From contig NC_071615.1 in NCBI RefSeq assembly GCF_014839835.1, positions 372,001 through 436,000 of the forward strand: a stretch of 64,000 nucleotides of DNA, read 5' to 3'. The notes under the pieces were generated by a model that searched no databases, was not told the origin of the DNA, and was given only the letters and a program-made list of their open reading frames with translations. The stretch comes from Dryobates pubescens (Eukaryota > Chordata > Aves > Piciformes > Picidae). Within the stretch, counting starts at the first letter, position 1; each line of letters opens with the position of its first letter. Position numbers and translations under genes: made by a program. Positions 53,801 to 63,947 of this stretch are shown piece by piece.

Positions 53801-56800
53801 CTCCTTCTCCTCGATTTCTGTGACATCCTAGAACCACCCCAAAACAGAGCTGGGCTCAGAACTTGCTCTAAGCCTGGGAGAAGAGCCCTCAGGTGATGAG
53901 CAGGCCAGCAGCAAGGCTCAGAACTTGCTCTAAGCCTGGGAGAAGAGCCCTCAGGTGATGAGCAGGCCAGCAGCAAGGCTCAGAACTTGCTCTAAGCCTG
54001 AGAGAAGAGCCCTCAGGTGATGAGCAGGCCAGCAGCAAGGCTCAGAACTTGCTCTAAGCCTGGGAGAAGAGCCCTCAGGTGATGAGCAGGCCAGCAGCAA
54101 GGTCTCTAGGTCAAGTCAACCCCCCCAAGGTTGCCTCTGAGCCAGACTCCAAGTGCAGAGCATGAGCAGAGGTGCTGCTGGGTGCAGCAGTGAGGAGCAG
54201 CCAGCGAGCCCCTGAGCTGCCCTGCCCAGAGAGCACACAGAGCCCTTGGTACCTTCCAGAGGGTGATGCAGGAGTCACTGGACGCTGTCACAACCATATC
54301 ATCCTGCTGGTTGGAGTGCAGACCCCAGACTTTATCCTCGTGGCCATCCAGTGTCTTCACACACTCGTTTGTTTTAATAGTCCAGAGCTTCAGGAGGCCA
54401 TCAGAGCCCCTGGGGCAGGGGGACAGAGCAGCGCTGGAGGGACGCAGCTGCACCCTGCCCCCGGCAGGGCCTGGCCTGCCCCAGCCCCCTGCAGCAGGGC
54501 ACAGCAGCCTCCTGCCTGCTCCCCAGAGCAAGCCCCTGCACAGGGCCCTTCCCTCTCACTGCTGCTGCCAGCTAAGGCCTCTCTGATGGAGTCCCCCCCC
54601 CCCCCCTCACCCACCGGGCCCCCCCCCCCCCCTCACCCACCGCCCCCCCCCCACCCCCCGGCCCCTCACCCACCCCTCACCCACTGAGCAGCTGTGTTCC
54701 TCGGCTCACGAAGATGATCTTCAGGACAGAGGCATCGTGGCCTTCAAAGGTCTGGAAAGCAGAGAGAAGTCTCCAAAGGGTCAGAACCACTGCAGGAGTG
54801 GTCAGGGGCTGGCAGAGGCTGCCCAGGGAGGTGGAGTGCCCAGCCCTGGAGGTGCTCAAGCAGCTGTGGCCAGGGCTGCGTGGGGCTGGACTCGCTCTGG
54901 GAGGCCTTTTCCCACCCAGACAGCTCTCTGACCTCACAGAGCCTGCAGAACAAGGCCAGGCCTGCAGAGCCCTCCCCGCAGCAGGGCCCCGGCTCTGCTG
55001 CCCAGGCCCCAGGGCAGCCCTGCCCCCGGCGCTCCCAGCGCCTCACCTTGAGGCAGCTGAAGTCCCGCAGGCTCCAGAGCTTCAGGGAGCCATCAGCTGA
55101 GGAGGTGGCCAGCACCTGGTCCACGGGGGAGAACTGCACACACCAGATGCCGCGCCGGTGCCCGGCGAAGACGCCCAGCAGGGAGCAGTCCGCAGCGGCC
55201 CAGAGCTTGGCCAGCCGGTCCTGCGAGCCCGTGGCCACCAGCCGGTCGTTGGGGGACACCGCCAGGCTGTTCACGTCCTGGGGGCACACGGCAGCCTCAG
55301 CCCCTGCTCTGGGGGCAGGCAGAGAGGCAGAGTGCAGAGGGGAAGGAAGCGCCTGCAGCCCAGAGAGAAGGCTCCAGGGAGCCCTCAGAGCAGCCTGCAG
55401 GGGCTCCGGGAGGGACTGCAGACAAGGGCTGGGGGTGCCAGGAGGAGAGGGGATGGCTCTGAGCTGGGAGAGAGGAGACTCAGGCTGGAGAGGAGGGAGA
55501 AATTCTGTGCAGTGAGGCTGGGGAGGCTCTGGCACAGGCTGCCCAGGGAGGCTGTGGCTGCCTCCTGCCTGGGGGTGTTCAGGACCAGGCTGGATGAGGC
55601 CTTGAGCAGCCTGGGCTGGTGGGAGGGGTCCCTGCCCGTGGCAGGGGCTTGGGGCTGGATGGTCTCTGGGGTCCCTTCCAAGCCAGCCCCCTGCAGGACC
55701 CCGGGGTAGGGGCAGCTGTACCTTGCTGTGGCCCCGCTGGGTCACTCTGGCACGAAGGGTCTCTGGGCTGCAGACCAGAGCAGCTTTTGCCCTGGTAGTG
55801 AGGGACTCTGGGATGTCCCAGATCTTGATTGTGCAGTCCTGGCTGCTGGTCACCACGAAGCTTTCCTTCAGTCTGGAGGCACAAAGAGGCCAAGGGTAAG
55901 GAAGCAGAGCAGTGGCTCCCCCTGCACAGAGGTCAGCTCCCTCCCTGCTGGGCCCTGCAGGTGGTCACTCGCTCTGCTGGGCTGGGAACCAAAGTGCTTC
56001 AGTGGTTTTCTGAAGCTGCTCTCACTTGATTTAGGTCCCTGGGATGGCTCCCAGCAGTTCAGCCAAAAGCCAAAGCACTGCCAGCTCTCCCCAGCCACAG
56101 CTACACTGCAGCTCCTGAAGAGCCGAGCTGGGCTCCCAGGCTGTCAGGCAGCAGGAAGGAGCTGCCAGAATCCCCTCCAGCAGCACCTGCAGGGGCATTC
56201 CCTCCCCTCCCCTCCCCTCCCCTCCCCTCCCCTCCCCTCCCCTCTCTCCAGGCCACTCAAGCCCTGTCTGGCAGCTCCTCTCCTCAGGCAGAGCAGGAGT
56301 TAGGCTGGCAAAGCAATGCCAACCTGCCAGCTGCTGGGCACAGAGGTGTGCAGCAGCCCAAGCCACCACCCTGCAGCCCAGAGCAGCAGCCCCAGCTGGT
56401 TGCCTTACCTGGAGCAGGAGACGGCCCCCAGGCCGTGGGCATGGCCCAGCCCCCGCGCCACGCAGGCCACGCTGCCGTCCGGCCGCAGCCGCCACAGCCG
56501 CAGGCTCCTGTCCTGTCGGGGCACACAGTCACCCCTCTGCCCCTGCTGGGGGCCTGCCAAGGGCCAAGCCCCCGGGGCCCCAGCCCACCCACCAGCCCCT
56601 GCCCAGGGCTGGCGAGCAGGGGCAGCCGAGCAGGCCCTGGGCAGCCGCTGGATCCTTGCTGGCTCCCAGCACAGCCTCACGAACAGCTCCTCAGCACTCC
56701 CACACTGAAGACATCCCTGAGCTCTGATGCAAGGGCAAGACATCTCCTCCCAGGCTAATCAAACACAACCAATCTCCCCTCCCAAGGGACAAGGGACAGT

Positions 56801-59800
56801 GGAAGGGACAGGAAAATGCTCAGGGGGCTGGAGCAGCTCTGCCCCAAGGACAGGCTAAGGGAGCTGGGGCTGTGCAGCCTGCAGGAGAGAAGGCTCCAGG
56901 CAGACCTCACAGCAGCCTGCCAGGACCTGAAGGGCTGCAGGAAGGCTGCAGAGGGACTGCTCCCAAAGGGCTGCAGGGACAGGAGCAGAGGCAATGGTTT
57001 GGAATGAGAGCAGAGCAGATTGAGATTGGATGTGAGGAACAAGTTCTGCCCCAGGAGGCTGCTGGAACACTGCAGCAGGTTGCCCAGGGAGGTGGCTGAG
57101 GCTCCAAGCCTGGAGCTGTTCAAGGTGAGGCTGGAGAGGGCTCTGAGCAGCCTGCCCCAGGGGAGGATGTCCCTGCTGGCTGCAGGGCTTGGACTGGGTG
57201 AGCTCTGGAGCTCCCTTCCAGCCCAAACCCTTCCATGCTCCTATGTGAGGGATGTAGCAGACAGGACCCCAGCTGCTTGAAAAGCCTTCCTGCATCACCA
57301 AGGAGGAGCCTGAGGGGCCAGAAGGTGACCAGCAGTGAAGGTTCCTTAAACGAAGACAAAGTGCCAGACCTTAGCACAGCTGACGAACATCAGACCCTTC
57401 CTGAAGACATCCAGAGCAAGAACTGTTTCTGAAGAGAAGAAAACACAAGAGCTGGATGCAAACAAACCCTGCTGCAGCCAGGCACCAGAGCTGTGTGGCT
57501 CCTGAGCCTGCTCACTGCTGGCTGGGGCACAAGGGAGAACTGCCACCCATGTCCCAGGCGAGGCAGAGCTGAGCACACACCTGTGTGGCCATAGAGGATC
57601 TGGCAGTGGGATGTGGCCAGTTCAAAGACCTTCAGCTGAGGGCTGTTGGTAGCCACCACGATGTGGGAATCACCTGGGCCAAGGAACTTGACATCCAGAA
57701 CCTCATCATTGTAACCTGCAAGCTGAGAGTGGCAGAACAGCAACAATTCAGCTGGTTAAAGAGAGACAGAGAACTGCTGGGGAGAGCCCAGGGGAGGCTG
57801 CAAAGCTGCTGAGGGGCCTGGAGCAGCTCTGGGAGGAGCAGAGGCTGAGAGCCCTGGGGCTGAGAGCCTGCAGCAGAGCAGCCCCAGAGGGCAGCTGAGC
57901 AATGCTCAGCAAGAGATAAAGGCTGGGGGGCAAGGGGCTGGGGCCAGGCTCTGCTCAGTGGTGCCCAGGGACAGCACAAGGGGCAGGGGACACAAACTGG
58001 AACCCAGGAGGTTCCATCTGAGCAGGAGAAACTTCTTTGGTGTGAGGCTGCTGGAGGCCTGGAGCAGGCTGCCCAGAGAGGTTGTGGAGTCTCCTCTGGA
58101 GAGATTCCAACCCCCCCTGGGCACTGTGCCCCTGGGCAAGCTGCTGGGGGTGCCCTGCTGGAGCAGGGGGGTGGATGGGTGATCCCCAGAGGTCCCTTCC
58201 AGCCCCCCCATGCTGGGATGCTGTGAGAGGTCTTGAGTGGCTCCCTGCTCACTGAGGCTGCATTGCTGCTGTCACTTTCATGCAGTGCTGGGAGGAGCAG
58301 TGCTGGTTTTGCAGCACAGAAGCTGGAGCACAGGAGGGACCCCTGGCCTGCTCTTTCTTTTCCTCCTGTTTGCTGCACACAGCCCCCCAGGGACAATGGT
58401 TTCTGCCTTGTGAGCAAGGAACAATGCAAGGCCAGGCAGGAGACAAGGAGAGCCCATGGCAAAGCTGACCCTGGAGGATGGATAAAGGAAGAGGAAAATG
58501 AAGGCTGGAGTTGTTACCTGCTTCTTGAGCTGAAGGGTTTGAGCATCATAGAGCACAATGTTGTGCTCCACAGAGACTGTGAGAAGCTCCTTCCTGCCAG
58601 GCACAAGCAGGCACTGGGTGAGGCTGTGCTCGCTGGCCTCCTCCTTGGGCTCGAAGGGCACAGCCTGGCTGTACACACAAGCAGCTGTGGCAGCTTCCCA
58701 GACCTTCAGGACACCTGAAAACAAGAAGAGAAGTTGTCTGCCCCAGCTGTGATCACCCAGGTGCTGCCAGCCAAGCTCTGTCCCTGCCTCCTGGGAAAGC
58801 CACACAGCTTTAGGGCAGGACTGGGCAGAGATCCAGTCAAAGGGACATGAAGGGCCACAAGGTTTTATTTCCCCAGCCTAACCCCAACTTCCACCTGCAG
58901 TTTGGAAGCACAGGCAGCTCCCCAGCACCCCTGATCAACCCTGCCCCACCACTGCTAGCAGAAGGCAAAGGAAGGCTCTGCTCTCCAGCCCCAGGCTTGC
59001 ACCAAAGCTCTCACTCCCCAGGGCCAGCACCTCAAGAACTGTCCTCTCCCAGCCCCCAGATGTGGCAGCCACGTGCCAGGGCACTCACCTTTGCTGCCAG
59101 CTGTGACAAAGTGCAGGCCTTGTTTCTTGACACCCAGCTGAGAGAAATCTCCCTCCTTGGGCAGCAGGACAGCAGCTTCCACACTCTGCAAGAGAGTTGG
59201 CCAGGCAGCAGCTGAGCTGAGGGACTGGAGCCTCACTCCAGCACCCAGAGCTGTGCAACCTGCCCAGACACAGCCACAGCAGGAGAGGAGAGACAACAAA
59301 CAGCTCCAGGCAGGGATCTAAGCACTCTGGGAAGCATGAGGAAGAGAAATGAGACTTCACAACAGAAAAGCAGCTAAAGAGGGAGAGGTTCTGTAGGAAC
59401 CTGACCCAGAACCCACTCAAGCCCTCGAAGGGCCCAAGGACTGCAGCCTCACCTCATAGACAGGCACAGTGCCTTTGCTCTCTCTGCTCTGCAGGTCCCA
59501 CACCAGGCAGACTTTGTCACGGCCAGAGCTGCAGGCAAGAGAGCAGCTCAGAGCTCAGCCCCTCCAAGCTCCAAGTGCAGATCTGGAGCTGGGGGAGTCC
59601 AGCACTCCTCTGCAGAGGCCCATGTGGGACAGCATCACGTGGCAGCACAAGCTGACACCCCCACTTGCTCCCTTGGGTGGTTAAACAGAGGCAGCAAAGC
59701 CTCTCGTCCCAGCAGAGCCCTGCCAGCCCTGCCCCAGAGAAACAGCCAGGCTGTGGCAGGAGGCAGGGGAGGAGAGGAAGGCAAAGGCCCTGCAAGGCTC

Positions 59801-62800
59801 TACCTGAGGAGGGTGTTCCCATCTGCAAAGGCCAGGGAGGTGACAGCACTGAAGTGCCCACCCAGCACGGCCACACACTTGCTGCAGCCCAGGTCCCAGA
59901 TGCGGATCTTGTAGTCGATGGAGGAGGAGAAGAGCTGCAGGCAGGAGGGGTCAGGGTGGAACTCCACCAAGCTGCACAGAGGGAGAGGCACTTGAGCAGG
60001 GCAGGAGGCAGCCTCCTGGCACTCACTCTACAGAGCTTGACAGATTAGCTGATGCTAACCTCTAAGAGGACTCTGGAGGCCTTCACTTCCTCCAGCACCA
60101 CCAGAGACGTTTACCCCTGAGCTCTGCCAGCCCCTCCCTGCTCTGGGAGCTCAGCAGTGAGCAAGCACCAAAGCTCTGCACCAGCAGAGTGGGCAAACAC
60201 TGCAACAGGCTGCCCAGGGATGTGGTTGAGGCCTGGAGCCATTCAGGATCAACCCTGATGGGGCCCTGGCCTCCCTGCTCCAGGTGGAGATGTCCCTGCA
60301 GGGGGTTGGCCTGGATGACCTCCGAGGGTCTCCTCCAACCTGTGACTCTGTGACCCCACTGCAATCCCAGCAAATTGCTTAACCAAAGGCTCTTCTCCAG
60401 GCTGAGACTGGTCCCAGCCCTGCTCCCTCACCAGACAGCTCCAAAGTCAGGAAGCAGAGGAGCTCAGCCCCTGCTCAGAATGGGCTTTTACAGGGCATCA
60501 ACCCAAGACCCCTCACATCAGGCCCAGCAGCCAAGCACCACACTGGCACCAGGGGCCAAGAGAAATGATTCATCCTTACTGTACAACTCCTGAGGACCCT
60601 CTCAGGTTGTGAGTGCAGTACTGTTTGATCATATCCCAGATCTTAATGGTGCTGTCACAGCCACCTGGGGACAGAAGGACACACAGGAATGAACCCTGGA
60701 GCAGAGGCCAGGTGACCAACATTCAGCAACTGCAGAACCTCCTGGGCAGCCAAAGCAGCAGAAAGGAGGAGTCCAGTGGAAAGCCCACCCCAAGAGAAGC
60801 TCCCAGAGCACTTCCAAGGTTGAGAGCTGGGCAAACCCCTCCTGGGCACAGCCACACCTGAAGCAGAGTTAAATTCCAGGTCATGGCTGATCTGCTGGAG
60901 GCCCTCTTCTACACCAGAGCAGCTGGGCCTGGTATCTATCAGCATTTTACTCAGTGTATTTTAGGCAGAATATTGAAACCCATCACTTGTGGTCTGCCAA
61001 CACACAGCTTCCATCTCAGTGAAGCCTCCCTGATTCTGCTCAAGCTGAGGAAACCTCAGCCTAACCTACTCAAGAGCAGAGCTGCTTGGTGTCATTCCCA
61101 CTCCAACAGTGACACCTCAGAATCCCACCCTGGTGACAGTGGAAGGGACCTCTGCAGACCTTTAGCCCTTGCTGAGCATTGCTCAGCTCCCCTCTGGGGC
61201 TGCTCTGCTCCAGGCTCTCAGCCTCTGCTCCTCCCAGAGCTGCTCCAGGCCCCTCAGCAGCTTTGCAGCCTCCCCTGGACTCTTTCCAGCAGTTCCCTGT
61301 CTCTTGAACTGGGCACAGTACTCCAACTATGGCCTCTGTAGGACAGAGTGGAGAGGGAGAACCTCCTTCAACCTGCTGGCCACACTCTTCCTCATGCACT
61401 GTAGGACCCCACTGGCCTCCTTGGCCATGAGGGCACAGCGCTGGCTCACGGCAAGCTTGACCATCAGCACTCCCAAGTCCTCCTGCAGAGAGCTCCTTCC
61501 CAGCAGGTCCTGCACCTGTGCAGGAGGTTATTCCTCCCTATGTGCAGAGCTCCCTGCTGCAGCAGAAGCCTACCTGTGGCTAGCAGAGTGGAGGTGGAGT
61601 CGAAGGCCATGCTGGCCACGGGCGCGGTGTGCACTGCCCTCCAGCTGCGGACACATCGCTCCTCTCGCCAGCTCCACTGCCTCAGCAGCAGGGCTCTGCT
61701 CCCTGTCACCAGCATCTGGGGGAGAGACAAGGGAAGCAACATTAACTACTCACCATGGACCCTTCAGTACCTGCCCACACAGCACAGGAGACAGCTCTGT
61801 GACACTCAGGGTTCCTCTGACTCAGAGCTGCGAGGGGACAGCGATGGAGGCTCCAGAGAAGACCTCAGCAGAGCTCTCCAGAAGTGCAAACCAGTTCCAT
61901 GGGGAACAACCTCCACTGCTCCCTGGCTTCACCAGAAGGCCTGACAGAGCAGCCCAGAAAGCCACAAAGCAAACACACACCTCATCATCAGGGCTGAGAA
62001 CAAATGAAGTGATATCCTCATCTTCATCCTGTGCACATGGAAAGCAAAAAGGATAAAGGTTAAACCACCTGTGGGGTGCTCCCAGGGCTCCCTTCTCTCA
62101 CAAAGCCAAGTTCAAGGTCCTAAACACGGGTCAGGAACAGGACACAGGGTGATGGTTTTCAACTAAAAGAGGGAGATTCAGCCTAGAGAGATGGAAGAGA
62201 TTGTTTCACTGAGAGGGGTGAGCCCCCAGCCCCTGGACTCTGTGATTCTTTGTGGTTTTGCTGACACTGAGCAGAGTCAGTGGCACTCATCAAAGCACAC
62301 CAGCACCACCCGTCTGTGTTTGCAGCCATTCTCTTCCCTCCCTCCACCTCTCACTCATGGGAGCGCTGGAACAACAGCTGTAAAGCACCCCAAGAGCCCT
62401 GAACCCCCCTCAGTGGCTCCATTCCCCGTGAGCAGAGCTGGCTGTCCTCACCTGCTGGAGGCTGCGCAGGGCTCCTGTCTCCACATCGATGACGTTCAGC
62501 TTGGTCCCGCAGGGACAGAACATAAACTTTCCATCTCGGCTTAGCTGGAGAGAAAGGAAATGAAACCCAGGAAGGCTACAGAACCGCGGGACGGGACACC
62601 TCCAAACCCCCTCCTCGCCGCCTGAGGTCGAGCATTACCTGCACTCTGCCTCCTTTGTAGAAGGGCTCAATCCTCCTCGACACGGCATAGCTGCAAGGGA
62701 CAGACAGACACGCGTGTACCGGCGACTGGATCCCACCCGCGGGGCCCTGCTGGCTCCTGCAAGCGAAGCCGCAGGGCGGCGCGGCCCACGCTCACCCAGC

Positions 62801-62884
62801 GCCATGGCTCCCTCCTCCCCAGCCCGTCCCAGCCGCTCCTCACTTGCTCTTGAAGCGCACGGGGCTGGTAGCGGCGGCCTCCAT
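50854..62884 (-). CDS. TBL3: TBL3 (UTP13), 22 exons, complete
   Basis: Nucleolar WD40 protein, the animal Utp13, part of the UTP-B complex of the small-subunit processome that processes 18S pre-rRNA. Exons, - strand: 62844-62884, 62639-62690, 62452-62544, 61981-62028, 61574-61715, 60580-60664, 59804-59971, 59453-59528, 59089-59185, 58518-58714, 57581-57722, 57370-57428, 56409-56512, 55722-55872, 55047-55277, 54681-54751, 54253-54409, 53769-53827, 52747-52850, 52352-52423, 51734-51892, 50854-50966. They sum to 2421 bases, 806 aa (human 808). WD repeats fill about residues 60-635 (IKIWDM, IRIWDL, LVWDL, LKVWEA, LRLWRL, IKIWDI, AKLWAA, LKLWSL, LKLWTI, ITLWK). A Utp13 C-terminal helical domain follows (641-806) with VTWNTNSRNCHEAQAVLETL and ending PQQEEMTL. 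Donors of exons 12 (GTCTGG) and 20 (GTTTGT) are weak. Confidence 0.95.
51010..51635 (-). mobile_element. CR1 copy in TBL3 intron 21
   Basis: Reverse CR1 of the 6868/16050 type, from GCAGCCAGCAGGGGCAGCCC back to GGTCCCTCTGGATGGCAATG; one of the longest in the window. Same orientation as TBL3. Confidence 0.85.
52100..52303 (+). mobile_element. CR1 3' fragment in TBL3 intron 20
   Basis: Forward CR1: GGAGGAGAAACTTCTCTGGT to CTTTCCAACCCTCCCATGCT. Same subfamily as 57757. Confidence 0.85.
52528..52668 (-). mobile_element. CR1 3' fragment in TBL3 intron 19
   Basis: Reverse CR1: CAGAGAGTGCCTTAGGTGGG, CAGCCCCCTGCAGGGCCCCA, CCCCTGGGCAACCAGGGCCC. Confidence 0.75.
53140..53670 (-). mobile_element. CR1 copy in TBL3 intron 18
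   Basis: Reverse CR1: GCACTGCCAGGGCAGCACCA, GAAACCCCTCCAGCCGTGGG, back through CTGCTGGCCACACCATTGCT into ORF2 sequence. Confidence 0.88.
53855..54102. repeat. 62-bp tandem repeat, four copies, in TBL3 intron 17
   Basis: Exact 62-base period from 53855, 53917, 53979 and 54041, nearly identical units. It starts 28 bases from the TBL3 exon 18 acceptor. On the transcript strand each unit carries GGCTCTTCTCCCAGGCTTAG (CTCAG in one copy), which resembles a 3' splice site. Confidence 0.96.
54595..54680. repeat. C-run / CTCACCCA repeat at the TBL3 exon 16 donor
   Basis: Long C runs alternate with CTCACCCAC. On the transcript strand GGTGAGGG occurs four times (CTCAC at 54606, 54632, 54665, 54676); the copy at 54675-54680 is the donor in frame. 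Run lengths may be unreliable in the assembly. Confidence 0.85.
54787..54937 (+). mobile_element. CR1 3' fragment in TBL3 intron 15
   Basis: Forward CR1: GGAGTGGTCAGGGGCTGGCA, GGAGGTGCTCAAGCAGCTGT, GGCCTTTTCCCACCCAGACA. It lies antisense, about 35 bases from exon 16. Confidence 0.78.
55350..55685 (+). mobile_element. CR1 3' fragment in TBL3 intron 14
   Basis: Forward CR1: GAGAGAAGGCTCCAGGGAGC, GGCTCTGGCACAGGCTGCCC, GGGGTCCCTTCCAAGCCAGC. Confidence 0.85.
56202..56243. repeat. (CCCCT)n pentanucleotide repeat in TBL3 intron 13
   Basis: About eight units of CCCTC, in the intron upstream of exon 14. Confidence 0.92.
56805..57245 (+). mobile_element. young CR1 copy (subfamily A) in TBL3 intron 12
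   Basis: Forward copy from GACAGGAAAATGCTCAGGGG to CAAACCCTTCCATGCTCCTA, antisense to TBL3 and 125 bases from exon 12. Confidence 0.93.
57757..58224 (+). mobile_element. CR1 copy in TBL3 intron 10
   Basis: Forward CR1: GAGAACTGCTGGGGAGAGCC, GAGATAAAGGCTGGGGGGCA, GAGGTCCCTTCCAGCCCCCC. It begins about 35 bases upstream of the exon 11 acceptor. Confidence 0.9.
60175..60355 (+). mobile_element. CR1 3' fragment in TBL3 intron 6
   Basis: Forward CR1: GCAACAGGCTGCCCAGGGAT, GGAGATGTCCCTGCAGGGGG, CTCCTCCAACCTGTGACTCT. Confidence 0.82.
61130..61545 (-). mobile_element. CR1 copy in TBL3 intron 5
   Basis: Reverse CR1 (ACAGTGGAAGGGACCTCTGC; CTTGCTGAGCATTGCTCAGC; back into ORF2 with GCAGGTCCTGCACCTGTGCA), ending about 30 bases from the exon 5 donor. 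Confidence 0.84.
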
Positions 62885-63000
62885 GGCTCACCCCGCGGCG
62901 CAACGCGTGCCGCCCGCTTCCGAGTGCGCCGGGGTGCGTCACTTCCGGCACACGCCACTTCCGGCGCACGCAGATAACGTCATCGGAGACGCTGCGGGGT
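62885..63000 (-). promoter_or_regulatory. TBL3: TBL3 CpG promoter with ETS and CRE-like sites
   Basis: CpG-rich, TATA-less. Two ACTTCCGG ETS-family sites (62941-62948, 62957-62964) and a TGACGT half CRE (62977-62982, - strand) sit 55-100 bases upstream of the ATG, typical of housekeeping ribosome-biogenesis genes. Confidence 0.65.
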
Positions 63001-63214
63001 GCCTCATCCGCCCCAGGCGCCTCCGGTGTGGCGGGGGAAATGCTCCCCATGGCTCGGTGCCAGAGCAGCCCGCGCTGTGCTGCCAAGCGCTCCAGAGCGC
63101 CTCCCGGCGGCGCATCCCCCCGGCAAGCCCTTCACGGCACGGATGGCTTTCCCCGCTCCAGCCACGGGGAAGTGGGACTGCGGAGCACGGGAACGAAAAT
63201 GAACGTGACGAACA

Positions 63215-63800
63215 AATTATCACAGAATTAATCTTTATTGCATACGAAGGCAGGTAAAAACTTCAGAAGGGTCCAGTTGCGAATACTCCACCATCACTCA
63301 CTCCAGCAAGGCTTTCACTAGCGGCAAGAGGGGAGACGGGGCCAATCCCTCCTGCCCGAGCCCCAGCCGCAGATCAGCTCTCTCCGCTCTGCGCTCCCGA
63401 GCCGCGCTCAGCACCTGCTAACAAAGAGAAAGTTAGCTCCGAGAGACAGCCTCAGCACGCATTGATCTCTGGCACCCACTCGGTACAGGGGCTATAGGAA
63501 CATGGGTTTCATTCCCCACACTTCGCCGTGGGTAATAAGCTTAATGTTCCCGATGCTGTCGGCACAGTTATCTCACTAGGGGCCACAGGAGACCCCAAGT
63601 GATTTTCAGACTGCGCCTGGTACCCGCAAGTAACGAGACCCCCGAGACACCTTCCTAGGCCACTTCCCGAGACCTTCATCTCCACTAATAGAACAACAGA
63701 ACTCCCCAACAGCGATCTTTAAAAGCTCAAAGAGCGTATGAGGTAGGAGACGCCAGGCTCCCGCAGTACCGTACGCCCTCACCTGCTGCCGCCGCACCTC
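63215..63800 (-). ncRNA. SNHG9: SNHG9-like snoRNA host gene, two exons
   Basis: Spliced - strand transcript inferred from signals. Exon 1 ends at 63783 before GTGAGG (63777-63782). Exon 2 starts at 63417 (or 63414; the acceptor is TAGCAG, a NAGNAG type) and ends after AATAAA at 63234-63239, cleavage about 63215. A TATA-like TATTAAG (63827-63833) would place the start near 63800. The joined exons have no ATG-initiated frame of note: the exon 1 frame that continues into exon 2 has an upstream TAA and no ATG. The intron holds an H/ACA snoRNA (63490-63618). In human, SNHG9 hosts SNORA78, is divergent from RPS2 and lies beyond TBL3; position and strand here agree. It could also be an unrelated host gene. 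Confidence 0.65.
63490..63618 (-). ncRNA. SNORA78: H/ACA box snoRNA, probably SNORA78
   Basis: Two hairpins with a hinge and tail box, read on the - strand. 5' hairpin: lower stem GGCGCAGT/ACTGTGCC (63610-63617 with 63561-63568), upper stem CACTTGGGG/CCCCTAGTG (63593-63601 with 63574-63582), pocket loops CTGAAAAT and AGATA. Hinge H box ACAGCA (63554-63559). 3' hairpin: lower stem GGAACAT/ATGTTCC (63544-63550 with 63497-63503), upper stem with CCCAC/GTGTGGG, pocket loops TAAGCTT and GAAACCC. The tail box is ATA (63493-63495) followed by three bases, a known variant of ACA. Length about 129, usual for the class. It would guide pseudouridylation of rRNA. The name rests on synteny with human SNHG9. 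Confidence 0.75.
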
Positions 63801-63826
63801 AAACACAACCACGCCGCTGCGCTCCC

Positions 63827-63833
63827 CTTAATA
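63827..63833 (-). promoter_or_regulatory. TATA-like element of the snoRNA host gene
   Basis: TATTAAG on the - strand, about 30 bases before the presumed start near 63800, in a CpG-rich context. Confidence 0.4.
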
Positions 63834-63947
63834 GCGCAGGCGGCGCTGCCGGCGGCGTGCGTGCCCCGCAACCTGTATAGGCAGGCAGAAGGCCTCCCCC
63901 GCGCCGCTGTGTATTCGGCATTCAGCGCGCAGGGCTCCCGGGGATGA

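Noticed and set aside
62985-63215. RNF151, which lies between TBL3 and RPS2 in human
   Set aside because: No RING-finger coding sequence between TBL3 and the snoRNA host gene; it seems absent at this position.
63606-63812. Short protein from the snoRNA host gene exon 1
   Set aside because: The frame would begin at GTG with a TAA just upstream and no ATG; treated as non-coding.
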